DNA from: Rhodobacter sp.
GTDB taxonomy: Bacteria > Pseudomonadota > Alphaproteobacteria > Rhodobacterales > Rhodobacteraceae
Length of the DNA: 64,000 bases
Reading direction: 5' to 3'
NCBI GenBank assembly: GCA_013821825.1
Contig: PNJK01000004.1
Span: 35,293-99,292 of the forward strand
Shown here: positions 46,330 through 56,004 of the stretch, one piece after another
Layout of the letters: each line of letters starts with the position of its first letter
How positions within the stretch are numbered: the first letter of the stretch is position 1
The notes under the pieces: model-generated
Told to the model about the DNA's origin: nothing
Databases searched by the model: none
Seen by the model: only the letters and a program-made list of their open reading frames with translations
Translations under genes and position numbers: made by a program

Positions 46330-47622
46330 TCAGCTATCGGCTTCTAAGGCCAGCCTTCTGACCAATACCAAGGTTAGCATCACTGCAATTAAGAGAAACC
46401 CCGCCCCCAAAATCCACGCGATAGGTGTGGAGTACATTTCGGCGACGGCTCCGGTCAAAACCAGACCCAATGCGGCCCCCAACTGTTGTACCAACGATCT
46501 GAGCGACAGCATGGTCGACCGCTGACGATCTTCTACGCAGCTATGCAGAATACTGCTGGCAGGTGTCTCGCTGACACCAAGGATCACAGAATACAGGATG
46601 AAAACTGTCACAAAACCGATGATACCGCCTTGCAATGCCAATGCGATCTGAGCGCCTGCCAAGCAAGCAAAGGTTGCCGCCAGCGTCATGGCGTGCCGCC
46701 GCTTGAAGATTCGGCTGATGTGCGGAGACAGAGATGCGCCGAAAGCGATCGAGAAGAAATAGGTCGCAGTCACGACACCGATAACGGTGTTTGCGTAACC
46801 CTCATCCAACATGGGTTTTGCGTGGGTCGGCCAGATCACCTCGACAGGGTTGGTGGCCATCAGAAAGAACGCCAACGCTGCCAGAAGTATCGACAGTGCG
46901 GGATGTCTCAGGGCCAAAAGACTCGCGTCCTTTATCACCATTGGGACATTGGCGAAGCCGTGCCTGAGAGCAGTGACGTTCACCGGACGTGGTTTTTCGA
47001 GAATGGCCAACATCGTGAAAACAAACACGCCCAGCATCACACCAAAGCTTGCCGCGTAGGACACATCATAGATGCTGAAACCGAGACGTTCCGCTGCCGA
47101 GCCCAACATATCAGGCAGAAGACCTCCGAGGACGGCCCCAGTGGCCAACCCGACGGCATTGGCCCATTGCGCTTTGGCCAAGGCGGGCTGGACATCCACG
47201 TTTGGTGCGGCAACCTTGAAAGTTTCGACAAACCACGCATCAAGCGTGCCCGACCGAAGCGCGCGCCCAAAACCTATGAATGCAAATGAAAGCGCCAGAA
47301 CATAGAAGTCACTCGTCGAGAGAAAGAGCGCGAGCGAAATCAAGCTGGCGACGACCGCCGTCAAAAAGACCGGCTTGCGGCCAATGCTGTCGGCAAGACC
47401 GCCAAACGGTAGCTCCATCGCCATCGTCGTGAGCGAGTAGACCCCAAAGAGAAGCGAGATTTGGAAAAGGTCCATGCCCCGGTCGGTCAACGCCAGAGCA
47501 ACAACAGCAACCGTCAGTCCCATCGCGAAACGGTCAAGGAACTGGTGTATCTGAAACACGCGGATGTGCCGTCGTGCCGAACTGGTAAGCGCTGCGAAGG
47601 AGAACTCTATTTCAGTTGCCAT
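46330..47622 (-). CDS. MFS transporter
   Basis: 430-aa polytopic ORF; LTTMAMELPFGGLADSIGRKPVFL motif A-like loop. Confidence 0.88.
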   Translation of the reverse strand: MATEIEFSFAALTSSARRHIRVFQIHQFLDRFAMGLTVAVVALALTDRGMDLFQISLLFGVYSLTTMAMELPFGGLADSIGRKPVFLTAVVASLISLALFLSTSDFYVLALSFAFIGFGRALRSGTLDAWFVETFKVAAPNVDVQPALAKAQWANAVGLATGAVLGGLLPDMLGSAAERLGFSIYDVSYAASFGVMLGVFVFTMLAILEKPRPVNVTALRHGFANVPMVIKDASLLALRHPALSILLAALAFFLMATNPVEVIWPTHAKPMLDEGYANTVIGVVTATYFFSIAFGASLSPHISRIFKRRHAMTLAATFACLAGAQIALALQGGIIGFVTVFILYSVILGVSETPASSILHSCVEDRQRSTMLSLRSLVQQLGAALGLVLTGAVAEMYSTPIAWILGAGFLLIAVMLTLVLVRRLALEADS

Positions 47623-47754
47623 GCTTGCAACATCAACTTAGCTGCCGCCGCCTACAATACCTTAGATGCTAGAACCTATCCGGCGTAAGCCATTGCGGTC
47701 GTTCGAACAAGCGCAGCGAAATGGTGGTTTGTCCGCGAAGCCGACCATGCGATC

Positions 47755-47937
47755 TTACGCCCTCTCATCCTTCTGGCTGCCCGTCACCACAAATGCGGAG
47801 ATCGACCGGACCTGCGGCAGGAGGCCCAGGACGTCAGTGTGCCATTGCTTGCAGGCCGCAAGGTTGGCGGTCCCGATCCGGAGGAGGTGTTCCACGGTGC
47901 CGGTGATGTCATGGCATTCGCGGACATGCGACCCGCG
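47755..47937 (-). pseudogene. partial duplicate of the Lrp/AsnC regulator C-terminus
   Basis: VRECHDITGTVEHLLRIGTANLAACKQWHTDVLGLLPQVRSISAFVVTGSQKDERA aligns gap-free with the C-terminus of the 48576..49028 ORF (about 44/60 identical by hand). Confidence 0.8.
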
Positions 47938-47938
47938 G

Positions 47939-48448
47939 TCAGGCGGTTCTTGCCACGCCGACGACATAGTTCTTGCCATAGGCCTTCGCGCATTTCGGGC
48001 AGGTGGTGTAGAAGAAATAGACATCGTCGCCCGACCCGCCCTGCTTGCGGGCTTCCGCCTGCATTTCGGCGTGCCAGGTCTTGGCTTCGCGGTAAGGCCC
48101 TTCGAAAACCCTGGTGATGAAATCCCCGGTCAGGGTCACCGTTTCCTCGTTGGGAAGCGGGGCGGGGAACGAGAAGAGATGTTCGGATTCCCAAGGCGAA
48201 AGATCGCGGCTGAGCACGATGCAATTGTCTGGATCAGTGCCACCCGCATCTTCGATCTTGCCCTGCACGCGCGCAAAAACGCGGCCCATGTTCAGTGGGA
48301 TATGCATGGCGCTTCTGGTGGTGGCGCGGACGAAATCCTTTTCGACGAAGTGCAGCTTCTGCCCGTCCCAGCCCTTGGGGTTGAAGCGCGGGCAACAACC
48401 GGTCGTATTGTCGCTGTCGTCGTAATGGGGAACGGCGTTGGTCTTCAT
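47939..48448 (-). CDS. conserved hypothetical protein with CPKC motif
   Basis: 169-aa ORF MKTNAVPHYDDSDNTTGCCPRFNPKGWDGQKLHFVEKDFVRATTRSAMHIPLNMGRVF...FFYTTCPKCAKAYGKNYVVGVARTA. Confidence 0.75.
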   Translation of the reverse strand: MKTNAVPHYDDSDNTTGCCPRFNPKGWDGQKLHFVEKDFVRATTRSAMHIPLNMGRVFARVQGKIEDAGGTDPDNCIVLSRDLSPWESEHLFSFPAPLPNEETVTLTGDFITRVFEGPYREAKTWHAEMQAEARKQGGSGDDVYFFYTTCPKCAKAYGKNYVVGVARTA

Positions 48449-48575
48449 GGCATCTCTCCGTCCAGAACGGGACTCTGCCTAGCAGTAATCCGGGCGAATC
48501 GCGTTGACCCGCGTCAACCGGCGGGCCGGGACGGGGCGAGTGCTGCGGCAACGCGCCTTGAGGGCGTCGAGGGTG

Positions 48576-49028
48576 TCAGGCCCTGTCGTCCTTCGGGCTG
48601 CCCATGACGACGAAGGTGGTAATCGACTGGACCTGTGGCAGGATGCCGAGGACATCGGTGTGCCAGTGCTTGTAGGCGGCAAGGTCGGCGGTTTCTATGC
48701 GCAGGAGATATTCGACGGTGCCGGTGATGTTGTGGCATTCGCGGACCTGTGGCGCGCGGGCGACGGCGCGTTCGAACGCCTCTTGCGCCGCCTTTGTATG
48801 GGTATTGAGGCCGACGGTGACATAGGCGATGAAACCCAGCCCCAGCTTTTCAGGATCAAGCACGGCGCGGTAGCCGGTGATGACGCCGCTGCGCTCCAGC
48901 GCCTGCACCCGGCGCAGGCAGGCCGATGGCGACAGGCCCACACGGTCGGCCAGCGCAAGATTGGACTGGCGACCGTCGCGTGACACCTCGCGCAATATCC
49001 GGCGGTCGATTTCATCAAGTGTGGTCAT
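48576..49028 (-). CDS. Lrp/AsnC family transcriptional regulator
   Basis: MTTLDEIDRRILREVSRDGRQSNLALADRVGLSPSACLRRVQALERSGVITGYRAVLD. Confidence 0.95.
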   Translation of the reverse strand: MTTLDEIDRRILREVSRDGRQSNLALADRVGLSPSACLRRVQALERSGVITGYRAVLDPEKLGLGFIAYVTVGLNTHTKAAQEAFERAVARAPQVRECHNITGTVEYLLRIETADLAAYKHWHTDVLGILPQVQSITTFVVMGSPKDDRA

Positions 49029-49101
49029 TTGTTGCTAGATTAGGCGACGTGGCACCATCTTTGCAATCTCTCATCGTATTGGGCGACGCAGGATTGTCCG
49101 C

Positions 49102-49701
49102 ATGACATATGACCTCTTTCTTGCGCTGCTTGGCTTTGCCTTTGTCACCTCGGTCACGCCGGGGCCGAACAACATGATGCTGCTGGCCAGTGGCGTGAAT
49201 TTCGGGGTCAGACGGACGGTGCCGCACATGCTGGGGATCAGTCTGGGCCATGCACTGATGGTGTTCCTGCTGGGCCTTGGGGTGGCCGGGGCAATGCGGG
49301 CCGTGCCTTATGCGGGCACGGGGCTGAAGGTCGCTTCGGTGGCCTATATGCTGTGGCTGGCCTGGAAGATCTCTCGCGCGGCGGCCCCGGGCGAGGGGAG
49401 GGCGGGGGGCAAGCCGTTCACCTTTCTGCAGGCGGCGGCGTTTCAATGGATGAACCCGAAGGCCTGGGCGATGGCGCTGGGCGCAGTCGCGGCTTATGCG
49501 CCGGGTGGCGGGGTGGCAGAGATGGCACTGGTTGCGGCGGTATTTGCCAGCGTCAACCTGCCGTCGGTGACGGTCTGGGCGGCGGCGGGACAAGGCGTCC
49601 GGCGCTGGCTGGAGGGGCCGGAGCGGCTCAGGGCGTTCAACTGGACGATGGCGGGGCTTTTGGTGCTGTCGTTGTGGCCGGTGGTGACGATGAAGTTCTG
49701 A
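49102..49701 (+). CDS. LysE family amino-acid exporter
   Basis: FVTSVTPGPNNMMLLASGVNFGVRRTVPHMLGISLGHALMVFLLGLG; divergent from the Lrp gene. Confidence 0.93.
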   Translation: MTYDLFLALLGFAFVTSVTPGPNNMMLLASGVNFGVRRTVPHMLGISLGHALMVFLLGLGVAGAMRAVPYAGTGLKVASVAYMLWLAWKISRAAAPGEGRAGGKPFTFLQAAAFQWMNPKAWAMALGAVAAYAPGGGVAEMALVAAVFASVNLPSVTVWAAAGQGVRRWLEGPERLRAFNWTMAGLLVLSLWPVVTMKF

Positions 49702-49728
49702 GGCGGCGCCATGCCATGTCCTGGCGCC

Positions 49729-50703
49729 CTATCGCAGCCAGAATCCTGCGCGTTTCAGCGCATTGCGGATCATCTGTTCGCGCTGCGGCAACGCGCCGCG
49801 GTCGAGCAGCGCCCGCGCCTTGCGACCCTTGTTCTGGTAGACCATCGTCTTCAGCGCCGGCCAGTCGCGCAGGGTGGGACGGATTGCCTTGTCCCGGGCC
49901 ACCTCTTCCAGGACCGCGACGGCATGGTCGCTTTCGCGGGCGTAAAGCAGGGGCAGCGTGCGGTAGTGGCAGGTTGCGGTGCCGTCCAGCGGCGCAAGCT
50001 CTGGCCCCGGCCTGCCGCCGCAGAAGGAGTGGATGACCAGCGGCAAGGCGATCTGGTCAAGCCAAGGGAACAGTTCCTGACAGACCAGTTCATCGGGCGG
50101 GTTGTCGCGGATCGACCTGGCGTAGGACAGGAAACGGTCGCCGAATGCCCGGGGACTTTCGTGGAAGAACCAGCCGGCGTTGAAATAGAGGTGGCGCTGC
50201 CAGTATTCCTCGGGCTGCGACAGGTCGAGCGACGACGCGTAGTCAAGCCCGAAGCAGTCGTAGAGGGCCTTCCAGGTCTCGGCATAGGTCGGGCCGTAAA
50301 GCTCGACCTTAGGCCAAGTACCTTCGCGGCGCATCGAGGCGGAGGGCTTCGAAAAGTCGAACGGCACCTGCGACAGGGGGCCGGTGATCAGCGTGTCGGT
50401 ATCCAGAAACAGGAACGGCGCGTCGGGCAGGGCCTCCAGCGCCTCGATCTTGTTGCCGTGGGGGTAACTGGTCCCGAAAGCGCGGTTCTCGAAGGGCAGG
50501 ATCACTGCGCCAAGGCTTGCCAGCAGCGCCTTGCTCGGGTCCGCCATCCGGGGATCGCCCTGCCATTTCGGCCCCGGTTGCGGTTCGGCGATGTAAAGCG
50601 TGCCGGAAAATCCCGGGTCGGAATGGCGAAGCGAGGCGGCCAGCAGGATCGCCTCGAATTCCAGCCGGCCGGATTGGCCGATGGCAAACAGGTTGAAGGT
50701 CAT
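49729..50703 (-). CDS. hypothetical glycosyltransferase-like protein
   Basis: MTFNLFAIGQSGRLEFEAILLAASLR...FLFLDTDTLITGPLSQVPFDFSKP with a DTD motif; start overlaps the DDAH stop. Confidence 0.7.
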   Translation of the reverse strand: MTFNLFAIGQSGRLEFEAILLAASLRHSDPGFSGTLYIAEPQPGPKWQGDPRMADPSKALLASLGAVILPFENRAFGTSYPHGNKIEALEALPDAPFLFLDTDTLITGPLSQVPFDFSKPSASMRREGTWPKVELYGPTYAETWKALYDCFGLDYASSLDLSQPEEYWQRHLYFNAGWFFHESPRAFGDRFLSYARSIRDNPPDELVCQELFPWLDQIALPLVIHSFCGGRPGPELAPLDGTATCHYRTLPLLYARESDHAVAVLEEVARDKAIRPTLRDWPALKTMVYQNKGRKARALLDRGALPQREQMIRNALKRAGFWLR

Positions 50704-51494
50704 GGACGTGGGGTAAAGCGCAGGCTGAGGCAGGACATGCCGCCGTCGAGCTTGGCACATTCGGAATTGCCGATCTCGCGGACGGTGAAGCCGGCAGCGG
50801 TGATCGCGTCGCGCGTGCGGGGAAAGCCCGCAGGCATCAGGACAAGCTCATTGAAGCGGATGGTGTTGGCGGCGGCCTCTTCGCCTTCGGCCACCGGGAT
50901 CACGCGGTAGTCTTCAAAGCAGCCCGAGGCGGCAAGGCGGCTGGTGGACAGGATGGTATCGATGTCCAGAAGCGAGCAGTCAGTCTTGAAATGCAGGACT
51001 CCGGGCGGGGTGTGCACCTCGCGCAAGGTGTGGCCCCAAGGGGCGACGACGAGGGTCAATTCGGCGATCCCCGCCGCATTGGTGCGGGCCGACCGGCCGA
51101 CGAGGACTTCGCGTTCGGTGACCAGGATGTCGCCGCCCTCGATAAAGCTGTCCTGAGCTTCGATGCGGCGGATATCGCCGTAAAAGGCGGCAAGATGCGG
51201 GGCCATCTTGGCGGCCTCACCCAGACGGGACGGCGCGCCGGGGCGCATGATCACGGCGCCTTGAGGCAGACAGAGGGCGGTGTCTTCGACGAAGACGGAA
51301 TCCGGGTAGGCGTCAAGGGCTGGAAGCTCGATCACGGTGGCCCCGGTTTCCTTCAGTGTCGCGATATAATCGGCATGGTGCGACTGCATCAGGGCAAGGT
51401 CGGGGCTGCCGGTGTCAATCGCGCGCAGCCCTGCGGTGATTGATGGCGCAGGGCGCCGGGTGATGGCATGGGTGAAGTGGGTGGAAAAGGACAT
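50700..51494 (-). CDS. ddaH: dimethylarginine dimethylaminohydrolase-like amidinotransferase
   Basis: FTHAITRRPAPSI, PDSVFVEDTALCLPQGAVIMRPGAPSRLGEA, GGDILVTEREVLVGRSARTNAAGI. Confidence 0.9.
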   Translation of the reverse strand: MSFSTHFTHAITRRPAPSITAGLRAIDTGSPDLALMQSHHADYIATLKETGATVIELPALDAYPDSVFVEDTALCLPQGAVIMRPGAPSRLGEAAKMAPHLAAFYGDIRRIEAQDSFIEGGDILVTEREVLVGRSARTNAAGIAELTLVVAPWGHTLREVHTPPGVLHFKTDCSLLDIDTILSTSRLAASGCFEDYRVIPVAEGEEAAANTIRFNELVLMPAGFPRTRDAITAAGFTVREIGNSECAKLDGGMSCLSLRFTPRP

Positions 51495-51587
51495 CGCGGT
51501 TCCAGAGCTTTTTGTCAGGTGTCGCATCCTCGGGCGGTGATCGCAAGGGGGCGGGCTTTGGCCTGAGGGCGCAGAGCCATAAGAGCT

Positions 51588-51923
51588 CTACGGCCTGAGG
51601 GTGTATCGGTCAGCCTCGGCAAAGACGTCGACCACGCGGGTTCCGGCCTTGATCACCGCGCCGTGTTCGACACCGGCGGGAATGGAATAACTGTCGCCAG
51701 GGCGGTAGAGCCGGGTCTTGCCTCCAATCGTGAATTCGATCTCGCCCTCGATGACGGTGCCCCACTGCGCACCGTGGGCGTGCATCGGCAGGGTCATGTC
51801 CTGCAGGAAGGTGAAGAACGCCACCATCCCGGCATCGGATCGCACGGCTGAGGTCTGAACCACATCTTCCGGGAAGGGGACTGCGATTCCGGGGAAGGCC
51901 TTGATGAATTCGGGAAAGGGCAT
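51588..51923 (-). CDS. cupin domain protein
   Basis: MTLPMHAHGAQWGTVIEGEIEFTIGGKTRLYRPGDSYSIPAGVEHGAVIKAGTRVVDVF. Confidence 0.9.
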   Translation of the reverse strand: MPFPEFIKAFPGIAVPFPEDVVQTSAVRSDAGMVAFFTFLQDMTLPMHAHGAQWGTVIEGEIEFTIGGKTRLYRPGDSYSIPAGVEHGAVIKAGTRVVDVFAEADRYTLRP

Positions 51924-52057
51924 GGTCGCTGCCTTCGGATGAAGAACGGATTGGCGGCCAGCATAATCGGGAACGGGGGCGGCTGGCCAGCATCGTGTCG
52001 CCCTGCCCGTGGGCCGATCTGCAACCGGGAAAGGGAAAGCGTTTGGCGGCTGCCGGG

Positions 52058-53071
52058 TCAACCTGACCAAGGCAGGGTCAGCGCCGGGTGGAAGACCCAG
52101 CGCCACCAGGCGTGGTCGAGAAACTGGCCGGACAGGATCAGGAAGCTGAGGGCCAGGCTGATGCCCATCGCGATCAGATACCAGATTGCCGTGAAGAAGC
52201 GTGACGGTGCCCTTGCGGGTCCTGCCGCCTCGGCCGCTTGCGTGCCATCCCAGAGGCCGGGTCTCAGGCCTGCGGCGCGGGGGGCGGCGCGGGCGTAGAT
52301 ACGGGCGCCGAGGTGGCGCAGGAGCCAGAGCGAGAGGAAGGCCCAGGCGGCGAGGGCGAGGGCGATCTGGGCCCTGACCTCGGCGATCCGTTCGGGGGGG
52401 AGGTCTTCCAGCCATGGGGCCCAATCGGTGGCTGTGGTGATGAGCCCGCGGGCGGCGGCGAAGGGGAATGCGCAGAGGGATGTCAGGGCCATGAGTGCCG
52501 GGACGCGCCAGCCCGATTGCGCGACAAGCGCGCCGATGCGGCGAAGCTCGAACCCGGCGGAGAGGCGGTCTTCGGTGGCAAGATAGGCCAGCATCAAGGG
52601 CAGCGCGGGCAGGATCAGCGCCGCGATCAGGGTGCCGAAAAGGAAGATCGAGGGGCCGACGAAGGCTTGCTCGTAGCCCTTGTTGAACGAGTTTTCCCAG
52701 CCTGCCCACCAGGCACCCATCCAAAGCAGCGTGAACGGCAGGGTCCAGGCGAAAAGGGCGGCGAGGGTGATCATCCCGGCGCGGATATTGGCACCAAGCC
52801 CGCCCAGGGCGCGGGCGATGCGGCTGGTTTCGCGACCATGAACCTCACGCGGGCCGAGGAGCCAGCCGGGGGCTTCTTCGGCAAGGCCAAAGCGGCTGCG
52901 GGCGTGGTGGGCCGAGCGGCGGGTGAGCCAGCCAAGAGCTATGACGGCGCTTACGGGGCCGGTGCAGAGCAGGGTGCCAAGACCGCCGTTCAGCAGGAAG
53001 CGGCCGATGCGGGCGAGGCGGCCAGGAGCGCCGAGGGGGCCGGCGAGGATGTCCGGAAACCGGGCAGTCAC
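52058..53071 (-). CDS. multi-TM membrane protein of unknown function
   Basis: 337-aa ORF with several TM segments; ATG overlaps the stop of the upstream gene. Confidence 0.7.
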   Translation of the reverse strand: MTARFPDILAGPLGAPGRLARIGRFLLNGGLGTLLCTGPVSAVIALGWLTRRSAHHARSRFGLAEEAPGWLLGPREVHGRETSRIARALGGLGANIRAGMITLAALFAWTLPFTLLWMGAWWAGWENSFNKGYEQAFVGPSIFLFGTLIAALILPALPLMLAYLATEDRLSAGFELRRIGALVAQSGWRVPALMALTSLCAFPFAAARGLITTATDWAPWLEDLPPERIAEVRAQIALALAAWAFLSLWLLRHLGARIYARAAPRAAGLRPGLWDGTQAAEAAGPARAPSRFFTAIWYLIAMGISLALSFLILSGQFLDHAWWRWVFHPALTLPWSG

Positions 53072-54216
53072 AGGAATGCCCCGTCGATGGCGCGGCCTTC
53101 GGCGCGGGTCGCGGCAAAGCCCATGGCGGCGGCGATGGTAGGGGCGATGGCGGACTGGTCGACGGGGTTGTCGAGGACGCCCTTGCCGATGCCGGGGCCG
53201 AAGATCAGCGCCCAGACTTCATGCGCGGAGCGGGAGTTGAAATGGTGCTGGAAAGGCACGTTGGCCAAGGGGTTTGCGTCGCGGCCGCAATCAGGCGTAA
53301 TCACGAAAATGGTGTTGTCCCGATAAAAGGGGTCGGCGTCGGCCATGGAAACAAGGCGTTGCAGGCCCTCGTCGATCACGGCGATGGCGCGGGTGTAGTG
53401 GCTGGGGTTGCCCCAATGCACGTAGTCCGGGTCCTGATAGTTCACCATCATGAAGCGGGGTTTCAGTTCGGCCATGGCCCGGGTGGCAAGTTCTGTCAAA
53501 AGCCGGTCGCCGCGGGGGTTGCGCAAGCCGTCGTCGCCGAAGCGTTGGCGCCAGCGGGCCCAGAACGCCTCCACCTCGGGCGAGGGCTCGGGGGTGGTGC
53601 CGCGCGGGTCGATGGTAAGAAGGCGGGTGCGTTCTTCTTCTAGCGCGAGACGGGCTTCGTCGGTCAGGCCGCTTTCGGCGAGCTGTTCCCGGGTGCGGTA
53701 GAGCTTGTAGCGGTGGAGCGAGAGCATTTCCGAACGGAAATCGATGCCGAAATGGTCGCCAGCGCCAAAAGTGAAGAACTCTTCCTGCGGTCGGTCTTCG
53801 CCGTTGATCAGGAGAACCTCGTGAGAGGCGAGGTTGTAGGCGCGGCGCAGGTATTCGAAAATCGTGGGTTCGGTGGGTTCCAGCCGATCGGTCAGGAACT
53901 CGCCAGCGTCGCGATAGGCGAGATAGCGCCCCGTGAGGAGGTTCAGCGTGCCCTCGGCATGTGAGGTGTTGACGCCTTCCAGTTTGTCGATGCGCAGGTC
54001 CGGGATGAAGGTGCCGCGCGGCGCGAGGGTGTGGCGCAGGTAGGGGGCCCAGGTGGCGGCTTCGTCAATCGTCTCGGCCCGGCGGACGCCGCCACCGAAG
54101 CGGACGAGGATGACGTTCGGGCCCCGGTAAGCTGGGCTTTGCGCGAGCGTGGGACGAGGAGAGGCAAGGCTGGCGGCGAGGCCCAGCGTACCAAGGGCAA
54201 AACTGCGACGGTCCAT
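53068..54216 (-). CDS. sulfatase/alkaline-phosphatase-like protein, secreted
   Basis: MDRRSFALGTLGLAASLASPRPTLAQ N-terminus (Tat-like); NVILVRFGGGVRRAETIDE...FVITPDCGRDANPLANVPFQHHFNSRSAHEVWALIFGPGI. Confidence 0.8.
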   Translation of the reverse strand: MDRRSFALGTLGLAASLASPRPTLAQSPAYRGPNVILVRFGGGVRRAETIDEAATWAPYLRHTLAPRGTFIPDLRIDKLEGVNTSHAEGTLNLLTGRYLAYRDAGEFLTDRLEPTEPTIFEYLRRAYNLASHEVLLINGEDRPQEEFFTFGAGDHFGIDFRSEMLSLHRYKLYRTREQLAESGLTDEARLALEEERTRLLTIDPRGTTPEPSPEVEAFWARWRQRFGDDGLRNPRGDRLLTELATRAMAELKPRFMMVNYQDPDYVHWGNPSHYTRAIAVIDEGLQRLVSMADADPFYRDNTIFVITPDCGRDANPLANVPFQHHFNSRSAHEVWALIFGPGIGKGVLDNPVDQSAIAPTIAAAMGFAATRAEGRAIDGAFL

Positions 54217-54380
54217 GAGGCCTCCGGCTTTGTTAATGGGATTAACATTACACAAGGCGCGTTTTCTGGCGAGTGATTCCTTTGGGGCGGAAGGATCCGA
54301 ATGGATGTGTTCAGGAAGTCCAGGCGAAAGCGGAAGCCGCCCCAAGAAGATGAGGAGTTCGCAATGCACCATTCTGGAAA

Positions 54381-54464
54381 TGGTGGGCGACCCTGGAATC
54401 GAACCAGGCGTGGGTCGCCCCGGGGGAGTTACAGTCCCCTGCCGCACCTTGCAGCTCGTCGCCC
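54381..54464 (-). tRNA. tRNA-Tyr (GTA)
   Basis: Reverse complement GGGCGACGAGCTGCAAGGTGCGGCAGGGGACTGTAACTCCC...GGTTCGATTCCAGGGTCGCCCACCA; paired acceptor stem, GTA anticodon, encoded CCA. Confidence 0.93.
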
Positions 54465-54584
54465 GCCGGGGGTGGGTCTACTCAAGGGTGCGGGGGGCGT
54501 CAAGGGCAGACCGCGACGTTTTCGGCTTGCATCGCTGGGCGGTCCTGACACAGAGTCCGGGCCGGATTTTCTGGGGGTAGGCGA

Positions 54585-55373
54585 ATGAAGACTGGTGCCA
54601 AAAAGCCTGCCTGGGTGGTGGACAAGGAACGCGGTCAAAAGCGCGAGGCGCGCGAGACGTTGTGGTTGTTCGGGCTGCACGCTGTCCGCGATGCGCTGGA
54701 AAATCCAAGGCGGGAGAAGCTGCGGCTGGTCCTGACAAAGAACGCGCTGGACAAGCTGGAGGCGGCGGTTGCGGCCTCGGGTATGGAGCCGGAGATCGTG
54801 GACCCGCGCCGCTTTGACGTGCCGATCGACGAAGGCTCGGTGCATCAGGGCGCGGCGCTGGAGGTCCGGGCGCTGGACTGGGGACGGCTGGAAGAGGTCT
54901 GCATCTCGGGCGAAGGCCTGCCACTGGTGGTGCTTCTTGACCGGGTGACTGACCCCCATAACGTGGGCGCGGTGCTGCGGTCGGCCGAGGTGTTCGGGGC
55001 CCGTGCGGTGATCGCCCCCCGGCATCACGCGGCGCCCGAGACCGGGGCCTTGGCCAAGACCGCCAGCGGGGCGCTGGAACGGCAACCCTATCTGCGGGTC
55101 ACGAACCTGTCCGAGGCGATGGAAGCGTTGAAGGATATGGGGTTTACCCTGATCGGGCTGGACGGCGAGGCCGAGATCACGCTCGAAGCGGCAGTTGCCG
55201 ATGCCGGCGGGCGGGCGATCGGACTTGTGCTGGGGGCCGAGGGTCCTGGCTTGCGCGAAAAGACCCGCGAGACTTGCGACGTGCTGGCGCGGATTCCCTT
55301 CGACGGAGCCTTTGGCAGCCTGAACGTTTCGAACGCGGCGGCGGTGTCGCTTTACGCGGCGACGCGTCGGTGA
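54585..55373 (+). CDS. rlmB: 23S rRNA (guanosine-2'-O-)-methyltransferase RlmB, TrmH/SpoU family
   Basis: LWLFGLHAVRDALENPRREKLRLVLT, LLDRVTDPHNVGAVLRSAEVFGARAVI, LGAEGPGLREKTRETCDVLARIPFDGAFGSLNVSNAAAVSLY. Confidence 0.94.
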   Translation: MKTGAKKPAWVVDKERGQKREARETLWLFGLHAVRDALENPRREKLRLVLTKNALDKLEAAVAASGMEPEIVDPRRFDVPIDEGSVHQGAALEVRALDWGRLEEVCISGEGLPLVVLLDRVTDPHNVGAVLRSAEVFGARAVIAPRHHAAPETGALAKTASGALERQPYLRVTNLSEAMEALKDMGFTLIGLDGEAEITLEAAVADAGGRAIGLVLGAEGPGLREKTRETCDVLARIPFDGAFGSLNVSNAAAVSLYAATRR

Positions 55374-55482
55374 TCACAAATTCGCGAAAGGTCTTTAACG
55401 GGACTGGTGACTTCCTACATTTAGGCATTGAGGCACGGGCCGGAACCCCGGCCTTGACTTCACTGTCCCTCGTTCCGCACTT

Positions 55483-55515
55483 GGCGCCCCCGGCTTGGCC
55501 CGTGGGCGCCTTTTT
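55483..55515 (+). terminator. rho-independent terminator
   Basis: GGCGCCC-N14-GGGCGCC followed by TTTTT. Confidence 0.75.
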
Positions 55516-55529
55516 CTATGGGTGAACCC

Positions 55530-55937
55530 ATGCCGACCGACCGGGAAATCCGCGACATCCTGACATCTGTGAAGACCATCGCCCTTGTCGGCTGGTCACC
55601 CAAGCCCGAGCGCCCAAGCCACCGGGTCGCGGCCTATCTGGCCAGCCGGGGCTATCGGGTGATCCCGGTCAACCCCGGTCACGCCGGACGGATGGCGCTG
55701 GGCGAGGTGGTTCGGGCGACGCTGGCCGAGGCAGGTCAGGTCGACATGGTCGACATCTTTCGGCGCAGCGAAGCGGCAGGCGCCATGGTGGACGAGGCGA
55801 TTGCGGCGGGCGCCAAGGTTGTCTGGATGCAGTTGGGCGTGATCGACGAGGCAGCCGCCGCGCGGGCCCGGGCGGCGGGATTGCGTGTGGTGATGGATCG
55901 CTGCCCGGCGATCGAGATTCCCCGGCTGGGGCTTTAG
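55530..55937 (+). CDS. CoA-binding domain protein
   Basis: VKTIALVGWSPKPERPSHRVAAYLASRGYRVIPVNPGHAG...AAGAKVVWMQLGVIDEAAAARARAAGLRVVMDRCPAIE. Confidence 0.92.
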   Translation: MPTDREIRDILTSVKTIALVGWSPKPERPSHRVAAYLASRGYRVIPVNPGHAGRMALGEVVRATLAEAGQVDMVDIFRRSEAAGAMVDEAIAAGAKVVWMQLGVIDEAAAARARAAGLRVVMDRCPAIEIPRLGL

Positions 55938-55946
55938 GGCCGGGCC

Positions 55947-55990
55947 AAAATCCTTCAAAGGATTTTGCAAATCTTTTCGAAAAGATTTGC
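55947..55990. terminator. double palindrome between convergent genes (probable bidirectional terminator)
   Basis: AAAATCCTT-CA-AAGGATTTT followed directly by the perfect 24-bp palindrome GCAAATCTTTTCGAAAAGATTTGC. Confidence 0.65.
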
Positions 55991-56004
55991 GACCGGTCTT
56001 CGGG

